From assembly GCA_004794785.1 (NCBI GenBank), contig SJOL01006425.1, forward strand, positions 156,782-220,781: a DNA stretch of 64,000 nt, in the 5' to 3' direction. A program made the translations under genes and the position numbers. Numbering within the stretch: the first letter of the stretch is position 1; each line of letters opens with the position of its first letter. The notes beneath the pieces are model-generated. The model worked only from the letters and a program-made list of their open reading frames with translations, made no database searches and had not been told where the DNA came from. This document shows, piece after piece, positions 31,546 to 43,498 of the stretch. Origin of the DNA: Opisthorchis felineus (taxonomy: Eukaryota > Platyhelminthes > Trematoda > Opisthorchiida > Opisthorchiidae).

Positions 31546-32267
31546 TTTACCGGTTTAGTTGTTAGGCTAAGCATGTGGCCTGAGTCATTCTTTGAATTAC
31601 AAAAATCTGCTCAGATCCAAAGTAACTGAGGCTGTCGTCCTTATTGGGATTCATCAAATCAACCAACAGGAAGTTGTTGATTAGCAGTTTCAAGATGGAG
31701 CTCCCTCCGAAAGGCCTTGGGCGAAAAGTCTTGTAAGGTTAGGCTTTTCAGGATCCGATCACATTTTACTCACTCGTACCTGGTCAAGTTCCAAGTTCGT
31801 GGACTGTCCGGGAAGTTCAGTGACTTGCTACATAAACACTTCACTGGTAGTCGGATCTCGTTAGAAAACGCCCACTTGAGTGAGGGAAGCCTTTTCGATA
31901 TTTCATCATCAGGGTCCTATATATTCATTAGTAAATCCAAGCCAGTCAGTTTTCAAATGTTCGCATAGTTAAAAATTGCCAAATCACATGTTATGCGAAA
32001 AGTTGTGTGGGGACTCTTGAATTTAACTATGTATTTGTAAGAAACTGCTGAACAGATACTCAAGAAAATTACTTTGCCCAGAGGAGCGTTCCCAATCCAC
32101 CTGTGGATATATTTCAGTTAGCATGGTTAGGTCAACGGCTGGTCACCCCAGGAATCACACATTTGAACCTCACTCAGACTTTAAGTGAAGCTAAAACTGG
32201 GATGCCAAATGAATTTTCTCCAACCATATGTTCAACATCTGCAGCAATATCTTTTTCTTAGTGAGAG
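31546..32267. other. Intergenic, nothing recognised
   Basis: No gene or repeat was identified between the SINE and the family 3 repeat. Confidence 0.4.
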
Positions 32268-32445
32268 CTTATCACACTGCTGATCAGCCGCTAGTGACCA
32301 AACAGTCAAGTGTTCAACCACTGGTCGCAAGGTCGCAGGTTCGAAACCCTCCGAGTTTCGTGCGACGATTGATGAAGCAGCTGTACAGTGCTTTTCGGCT
32401 TTTCAGCACAGATTGGCTTCACAGACAGGATGAAATCTATATTGC
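32268..32445 (+). repeat. Dispersed tRNA-like repeat, family 3 copy
   Basis: CACTGCTGATCAGCCGCTAG, then GGTCGCAGGTTCGAAACCC (B-box-like) and CTGTACAGTGCTTTTCGGCT match 27238-27425. A shorter piece at 40381-40415 continues the family. Confidence 0.5.
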
Positions 32446-32919
32446 TCTTTTTGTGTGTCGAATTTGTACTATATTGGATAGGCTCGTAGACCTGGCGTAC
32501 AATTGCATGAAATTTCCTCTTTGAAAATGAAGACAAACAGTGAATATCTTCGAAGTTGAGTAAATAACATATCGATAAGCAGAGCTGACCAAACTTTGCA
32601 TGTTGAATATTGAAGTAAAAGTATTGAAATTCACCACATGAGGGAAATGCTTACGGTGAATCAAACTATACCCTGTATTTCAGTACATTAACGGCTAAAA
32701 TGCTGTCCCTTTTAGTCTACTCTAAACAAAACCAGTCTGTGATAATGAATTAAGCGCAATAACTCTTGCACTGGACTGTCCTAATGGGTTGTGTGATTAT
32801 TATACCCGGCACGAAGACCCAAATTTCGAAAACAAATATACCGCTCCCAAGGCCCCCCCCCCCAAGACTAATGCATATCAGACGCGGGCTCGATAACAAA
32901 GAATATCCATCAAAAAACA

Positions 32920-33165
32920 ATATCCTTACCTGATGAGCCCAAAGAAGGGTGAAACTGGTGGTGGGCTGTCGAGCAGTTTTCAGTAGCCTAGCCAGTAGCG
33001 TGTTCATCAAGAAAATATGTTTCGATATCTCGAATATCGTATCAACTGAAAATTGAGGTGGCTTTTGTACAGCACCTTCAGTTGAAGGATACCATAAACA
33101 AGTGATTCGGCTGGGGTTCAGTTGAGTCTCCTGTTACCACCAAATTAGTTTGCAGATGAGTGTAT
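32920..33165 (+). repeat. Hammerhead-bearing dispersed repeat, copy 2
   Basis: It begins just upstream of the ribozyme core and continues past cleavage through GTGGGCTGTCGAGCAGTTTT, TTTCGATATCTCGAATATCG, TACAGCACCTTCAGTTGAAG and TTAGTTTGCAGATGAGTGTA. Relative to copy 1 the unit is permuted, as expected if tandem or circular units were the source. Confidence 0.65.
32924..32965 (+). ncRNA. Hammerhead ribozyme motif, copy 2
   Basis: The core CTGATGA (32930-32936) is intact. Stem II is GCCC/GGGT with loop AAAGAA, and GAAA is at 32951-32954. The base before the cleavage site reads G where C, A or U is needed (TGGTG instead of CGGTC), so cleavage is predicted to be lost. Stem I is CTTAC with GTGGG. 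Confidence 0.6.
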
Positions 33166-35167
33166 CAGGTCATTTCTTGTTTTTCCAGCTATATTCCATG
33201 GGAATGAATTTACTTGTTTTTTGCCGATCAACAGAAACGACAGCTCTTCTTAGACAGGCTCCTGTTGCCACAGTAACTCTGTATAAATATGAAACAGGAA
33301 GTCGATCGCTAAGTGTCTGGGGAGAGGGCCGAGAAAACCCAAATCTCAGAGCTTGATACAGACTTCCGGCTGCTGATGGGACCTTAACGTCTGGATGATC
33401 AGTTGAGTGGTGCTGAGTTCAGTCACTTATTGGAAATTTCAGAAACACTATGGCATATAGTCCACTTTGCTTCCCTTTTTCTCTATGGCATGAGATGTTA
33501 GATTCAAATCTACAACACGAGATTGAGAGAAGGTGAATCCGACAAGCCCGCCTACAACAAGCTTCTCAAACGCTTAGTCTCCTTCTCAAGGAAATACCCT
33601 TGTGTTTACTAAAATTTATCACAGATGGGGGTTTTTTATCGTCCAATGGATGAGCGATGTTTTCCACATCGAGCTCATTCTGCATCACGGTGATGAACTG
33701 CTAGTAATATACGGGAATTTCTCGCGTCATCGAGATCGCATTTCCGAGATAATTGATTAGTGGAACAGATTGGTGAAATCCCGTGAATATTCATAGTGGT
33801 TATCGACCCACTGTAGTGGGTCGAAAATAAACGAGCACAACCCGTTGGGACTGATAACCGAATCGAGGTCTGTTACTAGCGCAGTGGTCACTTACCTGGC
33901 TGATACTGCACCAAGAGCCTATCTACCCATCAAGATTCGTTCAGTATCAATGTCTGATCACAGCTGAGGCAATTACGACTCGCTCGCGCAACCCGTCTGC
34001 GCGGTCAGAAAGCGTTCGCACGCGCATTGAGTTTTCAATGGTCAGCTCACTTGACCGCTGGCTGCTCAGACCAATCGATCGTGATGTAATCAGTTTTTGC
34101 ACTTTCATCCACAGACTCTACGTTATCTTTATTTTACTTACTCGTTCACCCTTAGTTTTGTAATCCCTCTACCTGTATTGACCAGAAGAAGAGTTTGCGA
34201 AAACACTAATATTCGACAATTTCTGTTTAACTATATGCCGTGCACGATTTCCACGGCGTGAACGAGTTGAAGTCACGCGAGTGCATACGTGCTCAGAAAG
34301 TGATGTGAGATTAATGAGTTTGCTCGAATAGGGAAATATTTACGAAAATCGTTATTCTGACCTCAAGCAGCACCCAAGTCAATTGCCCACTGTGAAATAA
34401 GCACGTACGTAACAAACAGACTGATACACGCACAACATCTTTCGACTCCCAAATACAGATAACAGATTTTGCCCAACACTTTAAATTTTAAATCAAGACC
34501 AATTTAGTTGTTACATGAGACGAACGAATCGGCTGATCCCCACGGGATAGGAACGTTCCTATCCTGAAGGAACCACTTCAGAGAGATCACTGTAAGGTTC
34601 ATACGGTTGGCTGAATCAATCAATGAATTAGTGGGAACCACGTAAGATGAGAGGCAAAACTATGGACATCGTTCACTTGATAAGATTGAACATGTGAGTC
34701 CCTGGGTTGCCGGTTATAACTGCAGGAATATAACCGACGTCAGAATGCTGCAGAGGGTGGCCAACTGTTGACAAATTTTACAGGCAATAATAATGAAGAA
34801 AAAATTTACCGTACTCACCGTTGTGTTTAGCCCCGGATCAATCGTAAAGTGGGCCATCGACCTTATATTGTTTAGTTTTGTTGACTTTTGCCAAGCTAGG
34901 TTTCCTGCAATGGAACAATGGCCGCCTGGGCTCTAGAAACAATCGGGTGAGTTTACAGTATTTCATTGTCATCTGAGGTCAAGTTACCGTTAAATACTAT
35001 AAAAACTCCCGTTTGTAGCGTTCATCAAAACGTTGGGGTGAATAAATGCTACAGAAACAGTAGGAAGACTTGCGAGCAAGTGTTATTTGGGAAATAACTC
35101 GAATCATCATCATGTTACATCAGTTTGCTATTGAGAAGAATGTCGGTAGCCCAGGTGGCATAGATGA

Positions 35168-35253
35168 TCGTTGGTTTGTTCACCAAACTGGGCAATTTGA
35201 TTGGCGATGAAATGTTTGCAGTCAAATTGCCCAGGTCAGCGAAGAAACGACCA
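35168..35253. repeat. Inverted-repeat element (33-bp arms)
   Basis: The left arm at 35168-35200 ends CTGGGCAATTTGA; the right arm at 35222-35253 begins TCAAATTGCCCAG. A 21-bp loop separates them. The copy at 14617-14649 matches the left arm better than the local right arm does. It could be a small palindromic (MITE-like) element or the end of a larger repeat; no target site duplication was established. Confidence 0.6.
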
Positions 35254-36117
35254 CAGTTTGTCAGCTCGTACAACCATCCCCTCATCCACCAGGCTTTTCG
35301 ATGTGCTTACCACCAGGCAGGTTTTATTCGAACATTATACGCTGATTCATGTTCCATCTCCCGCTTTATGATGAGTGGATGAATTTTCTAAATTTATCAC
35401 TTTTAGTTAAGAAATCGGAGAGGGATAACCGGTAGATAAATTTGTCACTGTGCTATGTTTACCATAAATCGCTGGTAAGCGAGTTGCGAATAGCACGGAA
35501 GGGTGTCACACGACAGATTGTGGTGTTCACCATTTGCTGTGCGTAAAAAGTGGTTTATTTTGGATGTGTGATGGTAAGAAGGAATGACCTTCAAAAGTAC
35601 GGCAACAATCGGGAAAATGATTAATGTCTTGCAGAAGATTGATTTACCACGACAGTACAACAGAACAAAGGAAATGATCCTATTGCTTAGCGGCCAGCAT
35701 AGCAGACTCATCACAGTTACCACTTGGTCGCTTCTCACGCTTCTCATGTCTGCCGTTTTATCAAGAGGAAGGGCCTCAAAAGTTCGGATTATTACAGATA
35801 AGTAGAGCTAATAACACAGACAGCTTTATGCATTATCGATCGGTGGTTCCGTATTTGATACAGTTATATTTTCGAACTCACTGCTACCCCAAACCGAACC
35901 AGGATGGAGTCCTAACCTAAACTATTCCTCCAAAAAGCCCGTTGACTGTTCATCATTGGTATCCACATGGGGTTGTTTTGCACTTTCTTGCGGCGATTGG
36001 AACATACATCTGATGGGCTGTCTCATTTGATCACTTCACTGGAGATATTCTGTGATCCTATCAGGCCAAACAACCAGTGTTTTAGAATTACTGACCCGCA
36101 ATTGAGTTATTGGAAGA
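35254..36117. other. Intergenic, nothing recognised
   Basis: Overlapping open frames occur on both strands (35445-35805) without recognised domains. Confidence 0.35.
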
Positions 36118-36420
36118 ATCTTGTTTCAACAAATACACTCATTTGCAAATCAATTTGGTTTTCACGGGAGACTCAAGTGAGTCTCTCGTTTATGATGTTC
36201 TTCAACTGAATTTGCTGCACACCAAATTGATTTGCAAATGAGTGTATTTGTCGAAATCAGTCCAATTTGGGTTCAAGTAGAACATAAGGTTGACGGAAAC
36301 TCGGGGACTGCGCCTACCTGATGAGCCCCAAGAAGGGCGAAACCGGTCGTGAGATGTCGAAGAGTTTTCAGCAACCTTGTGAGTAGTTTCCTTCATGAAA
36401 ATCTTGTTTCAACTTTGTAC
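36118..36420 (+). repeat. Hammerhead-bearing repeat, copy 3, snap-back form
   Basis: The segment 36129-36162 (CAAATACACTCATTTGCAAA, then TCAATTTGGTTTT) is the inverted counterpart of 36221-36256 (CCAAATTGATTTGCAAATGA, then GTGTATTTGTCG). After the second arm the unit continues in + orientation through TTGGGTTCAAGTAGAACATA and GTTGACGGAAACTCGGGGAC to the ribozyme, then GAAGAGTTTTCAGCAACC. Confidence 0.75.
36313..36353 (+). ncRNA. Hammerhead ribozyme, best-conserved copy
   Basis: All conserved core positions are present: CTGATGA (36318-36324), stem II GCCC/GGGC with loop CAAGAA (36325-36338), GAAA (36339-36342), helix III ACCGGT, and cleavage after C36348. Stem I pairs CCTAC with GTGAG (one C-A mismatch). 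Helix III is self-complementary with no loop, so this type I ribozyme would be expected to cleave as a dimer, as reported for minimal hammerheads of Penelope-like elements. Confidence 0.75.
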
Positions 36421-36429
36421 TCAGTACCG

Positions 36430-36535
36430 ATGATGGCCTTTTCCTAATAGCAGGTGACTTCAACAAGCTCGACTTAAAACTTTTGACCTTCCGCACCTGC
36501 AATACTTGGTCAACAAGTCAATTGGTTTCCTGTTT
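36430..36535 (+). mobile_element. LINE endonuclease (EEP) fragment
   Basis: The translation reads DGLFLIAGDFNKLDLKLLTF. GDFN is the conserved apurinic-type endonuclease motif in CR1-like and related LINEs. The frame stops shortly after, and no linked reverse transcriptase was recognised downstream, so this is a small decayed fragment. Confidence 0.5.
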
Positions 36536-39329
36536 CTAATATCTGTTATTCGAAACTCTCATTCTACGGATGAAAAAATCGTCAACCGCAGAGTTAATGA
36601 AATACCGCCAGACTATACACTAGCACCTTAACGGTGTGTTATTTGGCGGCTCCCTGTAACCGTTGCATGTTGCTCTACTGGGGGAGCTGTGGTATTCCGT
36701 TCAAACTTAAGGGAACTGGCGAATGAAGCTGGTGCCACGGTGATAAACAGGTAACTGGTTCCAAAGCCCAGGTTTACGTCGGCTGATGGATTGCGACAGG
36801 CCTTGGCACGTTGGCCCACCGATCTTATTTCCTCGGGTTCACATAGGGGCCGAAGCATTCAAGCAGCACCACATTCGGCTCAGTTCAAATGGTCTGTAGC
36901 TCTTCTACTATGCTTAGGCGTCCTGTGGTCTAGCCACTATTGATCGGCACCACCGAATCTGGTGTCAACCAGTCAAGTCAACTAGCAATTACGTCCAAGT
37001 GAATTGTGCCCTAATCCCGGCTATTTTCAATCCAAGGCTAGTGCTCTCATTCGCAGATCTGATCTCTCAACTGGTTATGCCCTGCCCATTGTCTCGTCAT
37101 TTATTAACCATCGTTTTCTGATGGTTTCCATCCAACAATAAGTTTACAGGGGCCTGAAGATCTCCGAACCTATTACGCAGTTAGAGAGCACCAGTGCAGT
37201 CTCCGTCCTCTCAAATAAATTTATGTAAGTTACGTCCCACTCCCGTTGTGTGGCGTCCGACATATTCAACCAGTACTACCTTCCTCAAAAGACTACTCAG
37301 TTCCCTACATAACGAAGAAAGAGCACTCCTGACAAAACTGGAATGTAGGTCCTGATCAAAGACTCATGTGTACAGATACGAAACTCGTCAGGCTGACATT
37401 TTCATTGGTGACCGAAATAAGGAACATGAAGGCTTCCAAGGAAGTTTGGAAATGCATGAACTTCGTTTGATGGACAAAATCGGCCAGTTCAGTCACCTGT
37501 CTTGATCTGAAATCATAAAAACCTGACCTTCTTCCTGTCTCCCCTGCACTTCAACCGTAAGCAGCCATCCAACTCTTAAAAAATGCTGTGCTATTCATTC
37601 ACGAGGATTATCTGAAGCGTCCACTTAAGGCTTGCTGGTTGACTGTATCCTCTGGTGCTCATTACATTTCATCCCAACGACTGAAATAGTGTAGCCGTAA
37701 AAACTAAGTTCATCGGGGCTGGGTGCTTTACAACTTCATTTTAAAAATTTTGGGCGCTGTTTTTGCTGTCCAGCTTTCATAATGGGGTTCACGTCACCCT
37801 TCTTGTGCTTGGCTGGAGACACTGTAAGATATGGCTACTGACTGATATCAGTAGTTTCCATACTATCAGTTTCCATCCAAATTGCCTGGCTCCGTTTTGG
37901 AGCTAGCAGGCTAGCTCTAGGTGCTCCTCCCTCTCGCATTTTCCCCCTTTCATTTTGAGGTTTCGGTCAAATTAATTGACATGGTTGTACGGCAAGCTGC
38001 ACCAAAGTTCTCATCTGGTGTTGCTGTCAATGGTGATGACGATGATAATGATGGACCTTATTTCAAACCGAAAAGTGTAGGACTATTTGCATCACACATG
38101 CCCCCAGGGCTGATGGTTAATATCTTTCGACTGTCCTCTCTCTAGCTACCATTAGATTCTTGGCGAAAAAATCTACTGTGATATTTTATCAAAGCTCACT
38201 TTTTACATAGGAAACAACCGCAACCACTTAGACGCCGTAGCTTATCTAGTGGAGGAGACTGCTTTATCTCAAAAAAAGGTAACGCCAGTGTTCGATACGT
38301 TTTTATGTGAATTCTCATTCGTTTTTAGATTTGTAGCTAGACATATCCTGCTGAATAAACTTTCATCTACCAGGTGCTCTTTTTGTGTTCCCCACGTGAC
38401 AATGATTATTTTCTATTTCGCTCACAGTATACAAAACAGTCATGGTCTCCTTTCCTCCGTAACACTTGTGTATTTCCAGCTACCATTTCGCCAACTTGCC
38501 TTTCCGTTCAGATGCTTGCCCTACTAAATTCATCAAGTAGGTTGATAATTCCACACTTTTGTTCTGCTATATCTTCAGAATCCGGTCTTCTTCAGTTTAG
38601 GTAATCAGATAAACTTCTGACTGGCTCTTATGAAACCAAATTTCAGTTCAGCTCCCATGAATAACACTTTTCTCACTGGCATTCTGTTTTTAGTCACATA
38701 CAATGTTTATCAATTTTCCCTGGTGACTGTTAAAACGGATTTTCTGTTGACAACAGCTAGAAGTATCCACATACTTGTTTTTCTTCCGTCCTATTGTCTG
38801 CATCTATTGAATCGATGTTAGTAAACCACCCTTCACTGCACAAAACTCCGCTAGTCTGGGTGCTTCGCAGTGCTTTTGCTAATCTCGTTCATTTTTTTGG
38901 ATGTTCAACTATCAGTTTTCTTGGTTTACTTCAAAAGTCTTGTGGCCTCAAACTGAATTCCCATGCTAAGCTTACGTCTTCCTCGCATATCATTTTTCGG
39001 TTCTTAGATATTCATTTTCATATATCAACTTATTCTTGTTAAGCTCTTATCGACAGAAGCAAACAGTGAGACAAGAGGGCTTTTACACACGGATCTAACC
39101 GTACCTTCCTATGGAAGAAGTCTGTCTTTACACACCAAGCTTGTGGCTTCACAATCAGTGAAACCATTGGGATTAAATTTCACGAGGGAATTTCTCTTGT
39201 AGTGTATTTTCTTACAAATACTTTGTGCAGCCTTTTTGTGACTTGATATAATTTGGTTGTCGCATCTGTAGAATTCGCTTTCAAATCAATTCCGTTTGAA
39301 GAGTCCTCCCCCTGCCCTGATGCAACCAA
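36536..39329. other. Intergenic, no confident gene
   Basis: Open frames at 37921-38145 and 38249-38604 are T-rich or contain an Asp run (GDDDDND). I could not connect them to a gene by splice logic. Confidence 0.35.
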
Positions 39330-39620
39330 AAGGGTGGAAGCACTGGACTCAGGTTTCGCTCTCGTCAGAGCTCATTAGCAGTGAATGTCTTTGGCGGTGT
39401 CGGAGTTCGAACTCCGGGGATCTGACATGTGAGGCAGGCGTGTAACCACACGCTGAAGGCACCCGAATCACCACATTTGAACAGGCGATGTTGTTCACTC
39501 TTCAGCGATGTGAGTGATTTGCCCTAGGCCTAGTAACTGTCCTGGTTGTGTCAGTCGATTGCCCTGCCTGTCAGGATTTCTCAGTCAGCTAGCACCATGC
39601 ACGCCTGAAACCTAGCTTAT
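39330..39620 (-). repeat. B-box dispersed repeat, copy 1
   Basis: This matches 49378-49697 block for block: TGGAAGCACTGGACTCAGGT, CAGAGCTCATTAGCAGTGAA, GGAGTTCGAACTCC, GGCACCCGAATCACCAC, AACTGTCCTGGTTGTGTC and GCACGCCTGAAACCTAGCTT. The GTTCGAAC palindrome resembles a tRNA B box, so a tRNA-derived SINE is possible. The strand given assumes that reading. Confidence 0.6.
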
Positions 39621-40380
39621 ATGATTTTGACCACTTCTGACAAGAATTCGCTGACAGAATCCTGACAGCTTGACCTTAACGCGAATAAAACTAGCTGTAT
39701 CTACTAATCTAGAAGTTGACAGTGACGCCTGGACGATTGTGCCTGAATATCAACTTAGATCGGCTGACACCAGCACAAAATCTTCTCTGTGGCCATGTGA
39801 AAAGGTGTTAGGGCTTAGGACATAATGATCTCAGTTCAAAGCCTAATTTTCAAACAGAAATGCATTGGCATTCTCCGCGAAAAATTCTTCGTGTGCCGGT
39901 TCTTTGCCGTTAACAGAGGATTCTCTCGAAGGCGGCGAAAACAAAAATTCCGCAAGCGGGTGTTCTTGATGGTTTTTTTTTGAAAATATAATGAGGTTTT
40001 CCGTTCCGGTTGGACTGATTGCCCGGCATATTAGTAGTGTCGCAGAAATGCCAGTTTAACACGTAGAACTAATTAACTGTACCTGAACCGTTATGGACCA
40101 GCTGACCTCTTTTCAGGGAAGGTATTCTTACTGAACGACGGAACAACTGTAATTATGAACACAGACTTGAGAATATATGGTTTTAGCGGGCAGTGATAAG
40201 CAAGATTGTAAATTTCTTCAGTCTAGTGGGTCTAAATGACGGTTTCACAATGAGCGTTTATCAGTCAAAAGCTGGAATTGTCAGCAGAGGGATGATTGGT
40301 TGAAAAAAGGACAAAGTAAGATTACAGTGTTCGAACAACCTTCGCCTCCGTTTTTCTAAGTGCGTTTTGGAGGGCAACCC
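39621..40380. other. Intergenic, nothing recognised
   Basis: No gene or repeat match was identified. Confidence 0.35.
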
Positions 40381-40415
40381 TGGTGCGACTTGATGATGCA
40401 CTATACAGCGCTATG
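40381..40415 (+). repeat. Fragment of family 3 repeat
   Basis: GTGCGACTTGATGATGCACT followed by ATACAGCGCT corresponds to the block at 32360-32395 (GTGCGACGATTGATGAAGCA then GCTGTACAGTGCT). Confidence 0.35.
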
Positions 40416-40477
40416 GCGAGCTCGTTGCGAAACCTCAGACAGACCAAGTCCATCCTGCTTTTTATATTTTCGAGTAA

Positions 40478-40773
40478 ATGGTAGAGGAAATTAGATCACC
40501 TGAAAGTGTGCAACAAACCCGTGCGCTCTGTTGTTTATCTGAGGCTGGTCAAGGTACGAGCGACCGCGCATCGTCCAAGCAGAGACAACTTTTACGTTTG
40601 TCCCAAGGTCGAACTGTCATTCAGCTCAATCAACGACGAGAACATTTGGTACAAAAGAGCCTTTATGATCTGATTAGAGTTCCTAACATTTCGAGTAAAA
40701 ATCTGTTCTGGAAAGATCGTCAACTTCAGTTTACACTGGTTGCTACATTTGGTTTTAGTGATGAATATGGAAG
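40478..40773 (+). CDS. Candidate orphan exon, function unknown
   Basis: An open frame of 98 codons (MVEEIRSPESVQQTRALCCL through WKDRQLQFTLVATFGFSDEY) ends exactly at a strong donor, AAG|GTGAGT at 40774. The composition is Gln/Arg-rich and protein-like. It does not look like an upstream exon of the SIX gene: its phase 2 end does not fit the in-frame acceptor at 43507. I do not recognise the protein, and a chance frame is quite possible. Confidence 0.25.
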
Positions 40774-41305
40774 GTGAGTGACCGCCGTTTTTAGTTACTA
40801 CCTTGTGACAGCGTGTTTCGATCAACAAAAGAACTGAAGATCGGCCGTTCAAACAACTTGGCGTGAGTTAGAAAGATGTGCGAAAAACCATTAACAACTG
40901 ACGTTTAGGTGGGTGGGGGTTGCACCCACAACTTGTGCAGGGTGCTTTTACGATTCGACATCATGCTGACAACATTTCTTGGTTGCTACGATGACAATCT
41001 GGACTGCAAATTAAGGGGTAGGTTCAAGGTGTGACAATAAAAATGAACACTAATCACCCCATCATGGTGATCATCCTGAATCACTTGATAACTAATAGTC
41101 TTTTGCTATCATGGCCAACCACCAAGCCTGTCAATGTACACTCCAAGGTCGTAATGGAAGAAAGAGAACCGCAAAAAAGGAAGTTGATTAGGGTTTCACT
41201 ACATCTACCCAGCAAAAGAGAATAACAAACTCTTTTTGAGGACTTTGATAATAAATATGGACTGTCCTAGTCTCTGGCGATTATTCGAATGCGTAGCTGT
41301 TTACA

Positions 41306-41308
<3 letters not shown>

Positions 41309-41341
<33 letters not shown>
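41309..41341. repeat. (AT)n microsatellite
   Basis: A pure AT array of about 16 units. Confidence 0.95.
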
Positions 41342-41344
<3 letters not shown>

Positions 41345-43498
41345 GCAAGAAAGTCGTATACCCCTGAGTGGTGAAGGTGAGGTCAGGCAAGCGAACTTGC
41401 TCAGACTTACTGCAGTCTTAAAGGTAGGTGAGAAATCCTCGAGCGAAAAGACGTTGCACAAGCAAGTAAACGATGGTGCAGCGTCCACCGCTAGGTGAAA
41501 GTGGTCGGTTGATGCTCTTGGTAGTTTGGGATCCTTTTCTTGTGTACTAGCGGGTGTTGCGGCAAACAGAGGCTTTGGCAACATGGTTCCTCTGGAGTAC
41601 TGGATTGACTGAATGCAGGCCGTGCAATAAAAATAAATCCACTGTTAGACAGCATTTTTAGTGTCACCCGCTAACATGTAATGGTCACATGGCGTTTGCA
41701 GAATCCCGATATTCTGTCCCGCATACCCCATAGAAAGTATCCTAGTTCCCTTAGATAATGAAATCACAATTTCCATCCTTGACGTTTACTCTGTTCAGAC
41801 GCTTAGCTTCCAGAAATGACGAAGGATTATTGGGAAACCCAATTGTGAAGTAGACTGCTGCTGCGGATTCTCTGATGATATCATTCAGCATACCTCATAG
41901 CTCAAAGACTGTATGGGATTTTTCTCCAAGATGTTACAGTGGTTTAGCTTCCGTAAACTGTTGCGTTCGTGTCGGTGCCGAAGTAATTTATCAGCTTTTT
42001 GTCAAGCGCCTTCTTGTCCCACGCCCCCCTTCTCAACACCATGGAGGGCGGTGGTAATAGGCCCAAAACACCTCCCCTGGAAGGAACGAATGGGCGGTCT
42101 AGCTAACCTCGGGACTGTGTTGCTTTCTTCAAACTGTCTTTGACTTTTCGGTGAAATGTCCATGATAACGGTATCTGTTCCGCTTGGTGGGGACTTTAGA
42201 GTGGAGGCGTGAAACGGGCACATACACTGAGTCCAATGACGAGCGCTTGTTGAGTGTGTGGTTGATTTCATTGCCGATGTTCATCGTATCGGTCAGAGAT
42301 GGTGATTTTCAATGGATCATCGTGATTCGGAAAGCTAGGAAGTTTAAAATATGGGTGGGTGAAGCTATAAAGTTGATGTAGACACCACAAGGAAGCGTAT
42401 CAACAAATTTCTAAAAGGGCTGGTTTCAAAAGAATTAACTGAGACAGAACTGGTCCAATAAATGTCACAGGCAAGTTGAAACTGTTTTTGTTTCAGGCTG
42501 CAACCCGGTTACCTCGAATTCAACGTTAGCATTAGAGTGCAAAGGATTCAGACAATCAAAAGAACGTTTTTTGTGCCATCCAGGACATGCTTATGCGGAA
42601 GCACGTAGGGCGTTCAGCTCTCGGCATAGTAATGAGGGGAGAAGTTGATACACACAGTCCGCTAAAACTTCTTCCTACCAGAGCGGTTGAATCAATTAGA
42701 CAAGAACCAACCCCGGAAGTATTTTGAACTCTCACTTTTAAGGTGAAATCTAATTGGTTATGCAGATCTGGACATATGAGAAGAATTCGTCTACCCATAC
42801 TTTATCAAGAAGAGTTTACAGGCAACTTGTGCACATTTTTACGTTTTGACGTCTAGACCCTAGTCCTGAAATAATGTTGAAAGATCGCTCGGAACCCAGT
42901 GAGAACGAGCTGCCCCAATATACAGAATTATACGGTGAATTTTTGCATTTTACGCTCCTTGTACGGCGTTGGTTGGTTCAGATGTTACGAAATCCCCGCT
43001 TGGTCAAGGCGATCCTGTCAGCTGGTGTGCAAGACCAACCGATTTGAATCCCTTAGTGGGAAGGGGCATCTTAAGCATATAATCTGATTTTTGGTTCCCA
43101 TGATCTCCGGTATAGGTAGACACACACTGAGGAGGAATGCCGTTTGATAGACTGAAGTATGTTTACTCATTCTGCGCAGTAAAAGGACGGTTCAGCGAGC
43201 GGAATAGTAGGTGGTGCCGTAAGCTTACCATAAATTACCCCTGAAGACTTTGAAAACCACGTCTGCGGGACACAACATTTATAGACTTACAAGAGAATTT
43301 GATCATTTGGTTCAGGGATTCAGGTGTGCAAAGCCGGCTCTGGGTATTGAAGAAAGTGAGAACTTTTAGGGTTAGATACGAAAAAGTATACAGATAAACA
43401 GTGTTGACTATAAGACCGCCCTCCCACCAACCGATTTGTGCAGAGGGGGAATAAGAAACTGGCGTGAATGTTGATCTTCCCATTATTATTTTGTTCCA
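41342..43498. other. Upstream of SIX gene, no confident gene
   Basis: Three minus-strand frames (41267-41584, 42002-42271, 42556-42798) lie in a row but match no family I know. They could be remnants of one decayed minus-strand element. The SIX promoter presumably lies here or further upstream; no convincing TATA box was identified. Confidence 0.35.

Noticed and set aside
37921..38145. Weak resemblance of one frame to the start of a peroxiredoxin (QAAPKFSSGVAVNGD)
   Set aside because: The catalytic FVCP-type motif is absent and the similarity stops within about 20 residues.
40478..40773. Idea that this frame is the missing N-terminal exon of the SIX gene
   Set aside because: It ends in phase 2, while the only in-frame SIX acceptor (after 43507) needs phase 0, so the join would shift the frame.
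42980..43060. tRNA-like segment (TTGGTCAAGGCGATCC and CCGATTTGAATCCC)
   Set aside because: The A and B boxes are poor, no cloverleaf could be drawn, and no second copy was seen.
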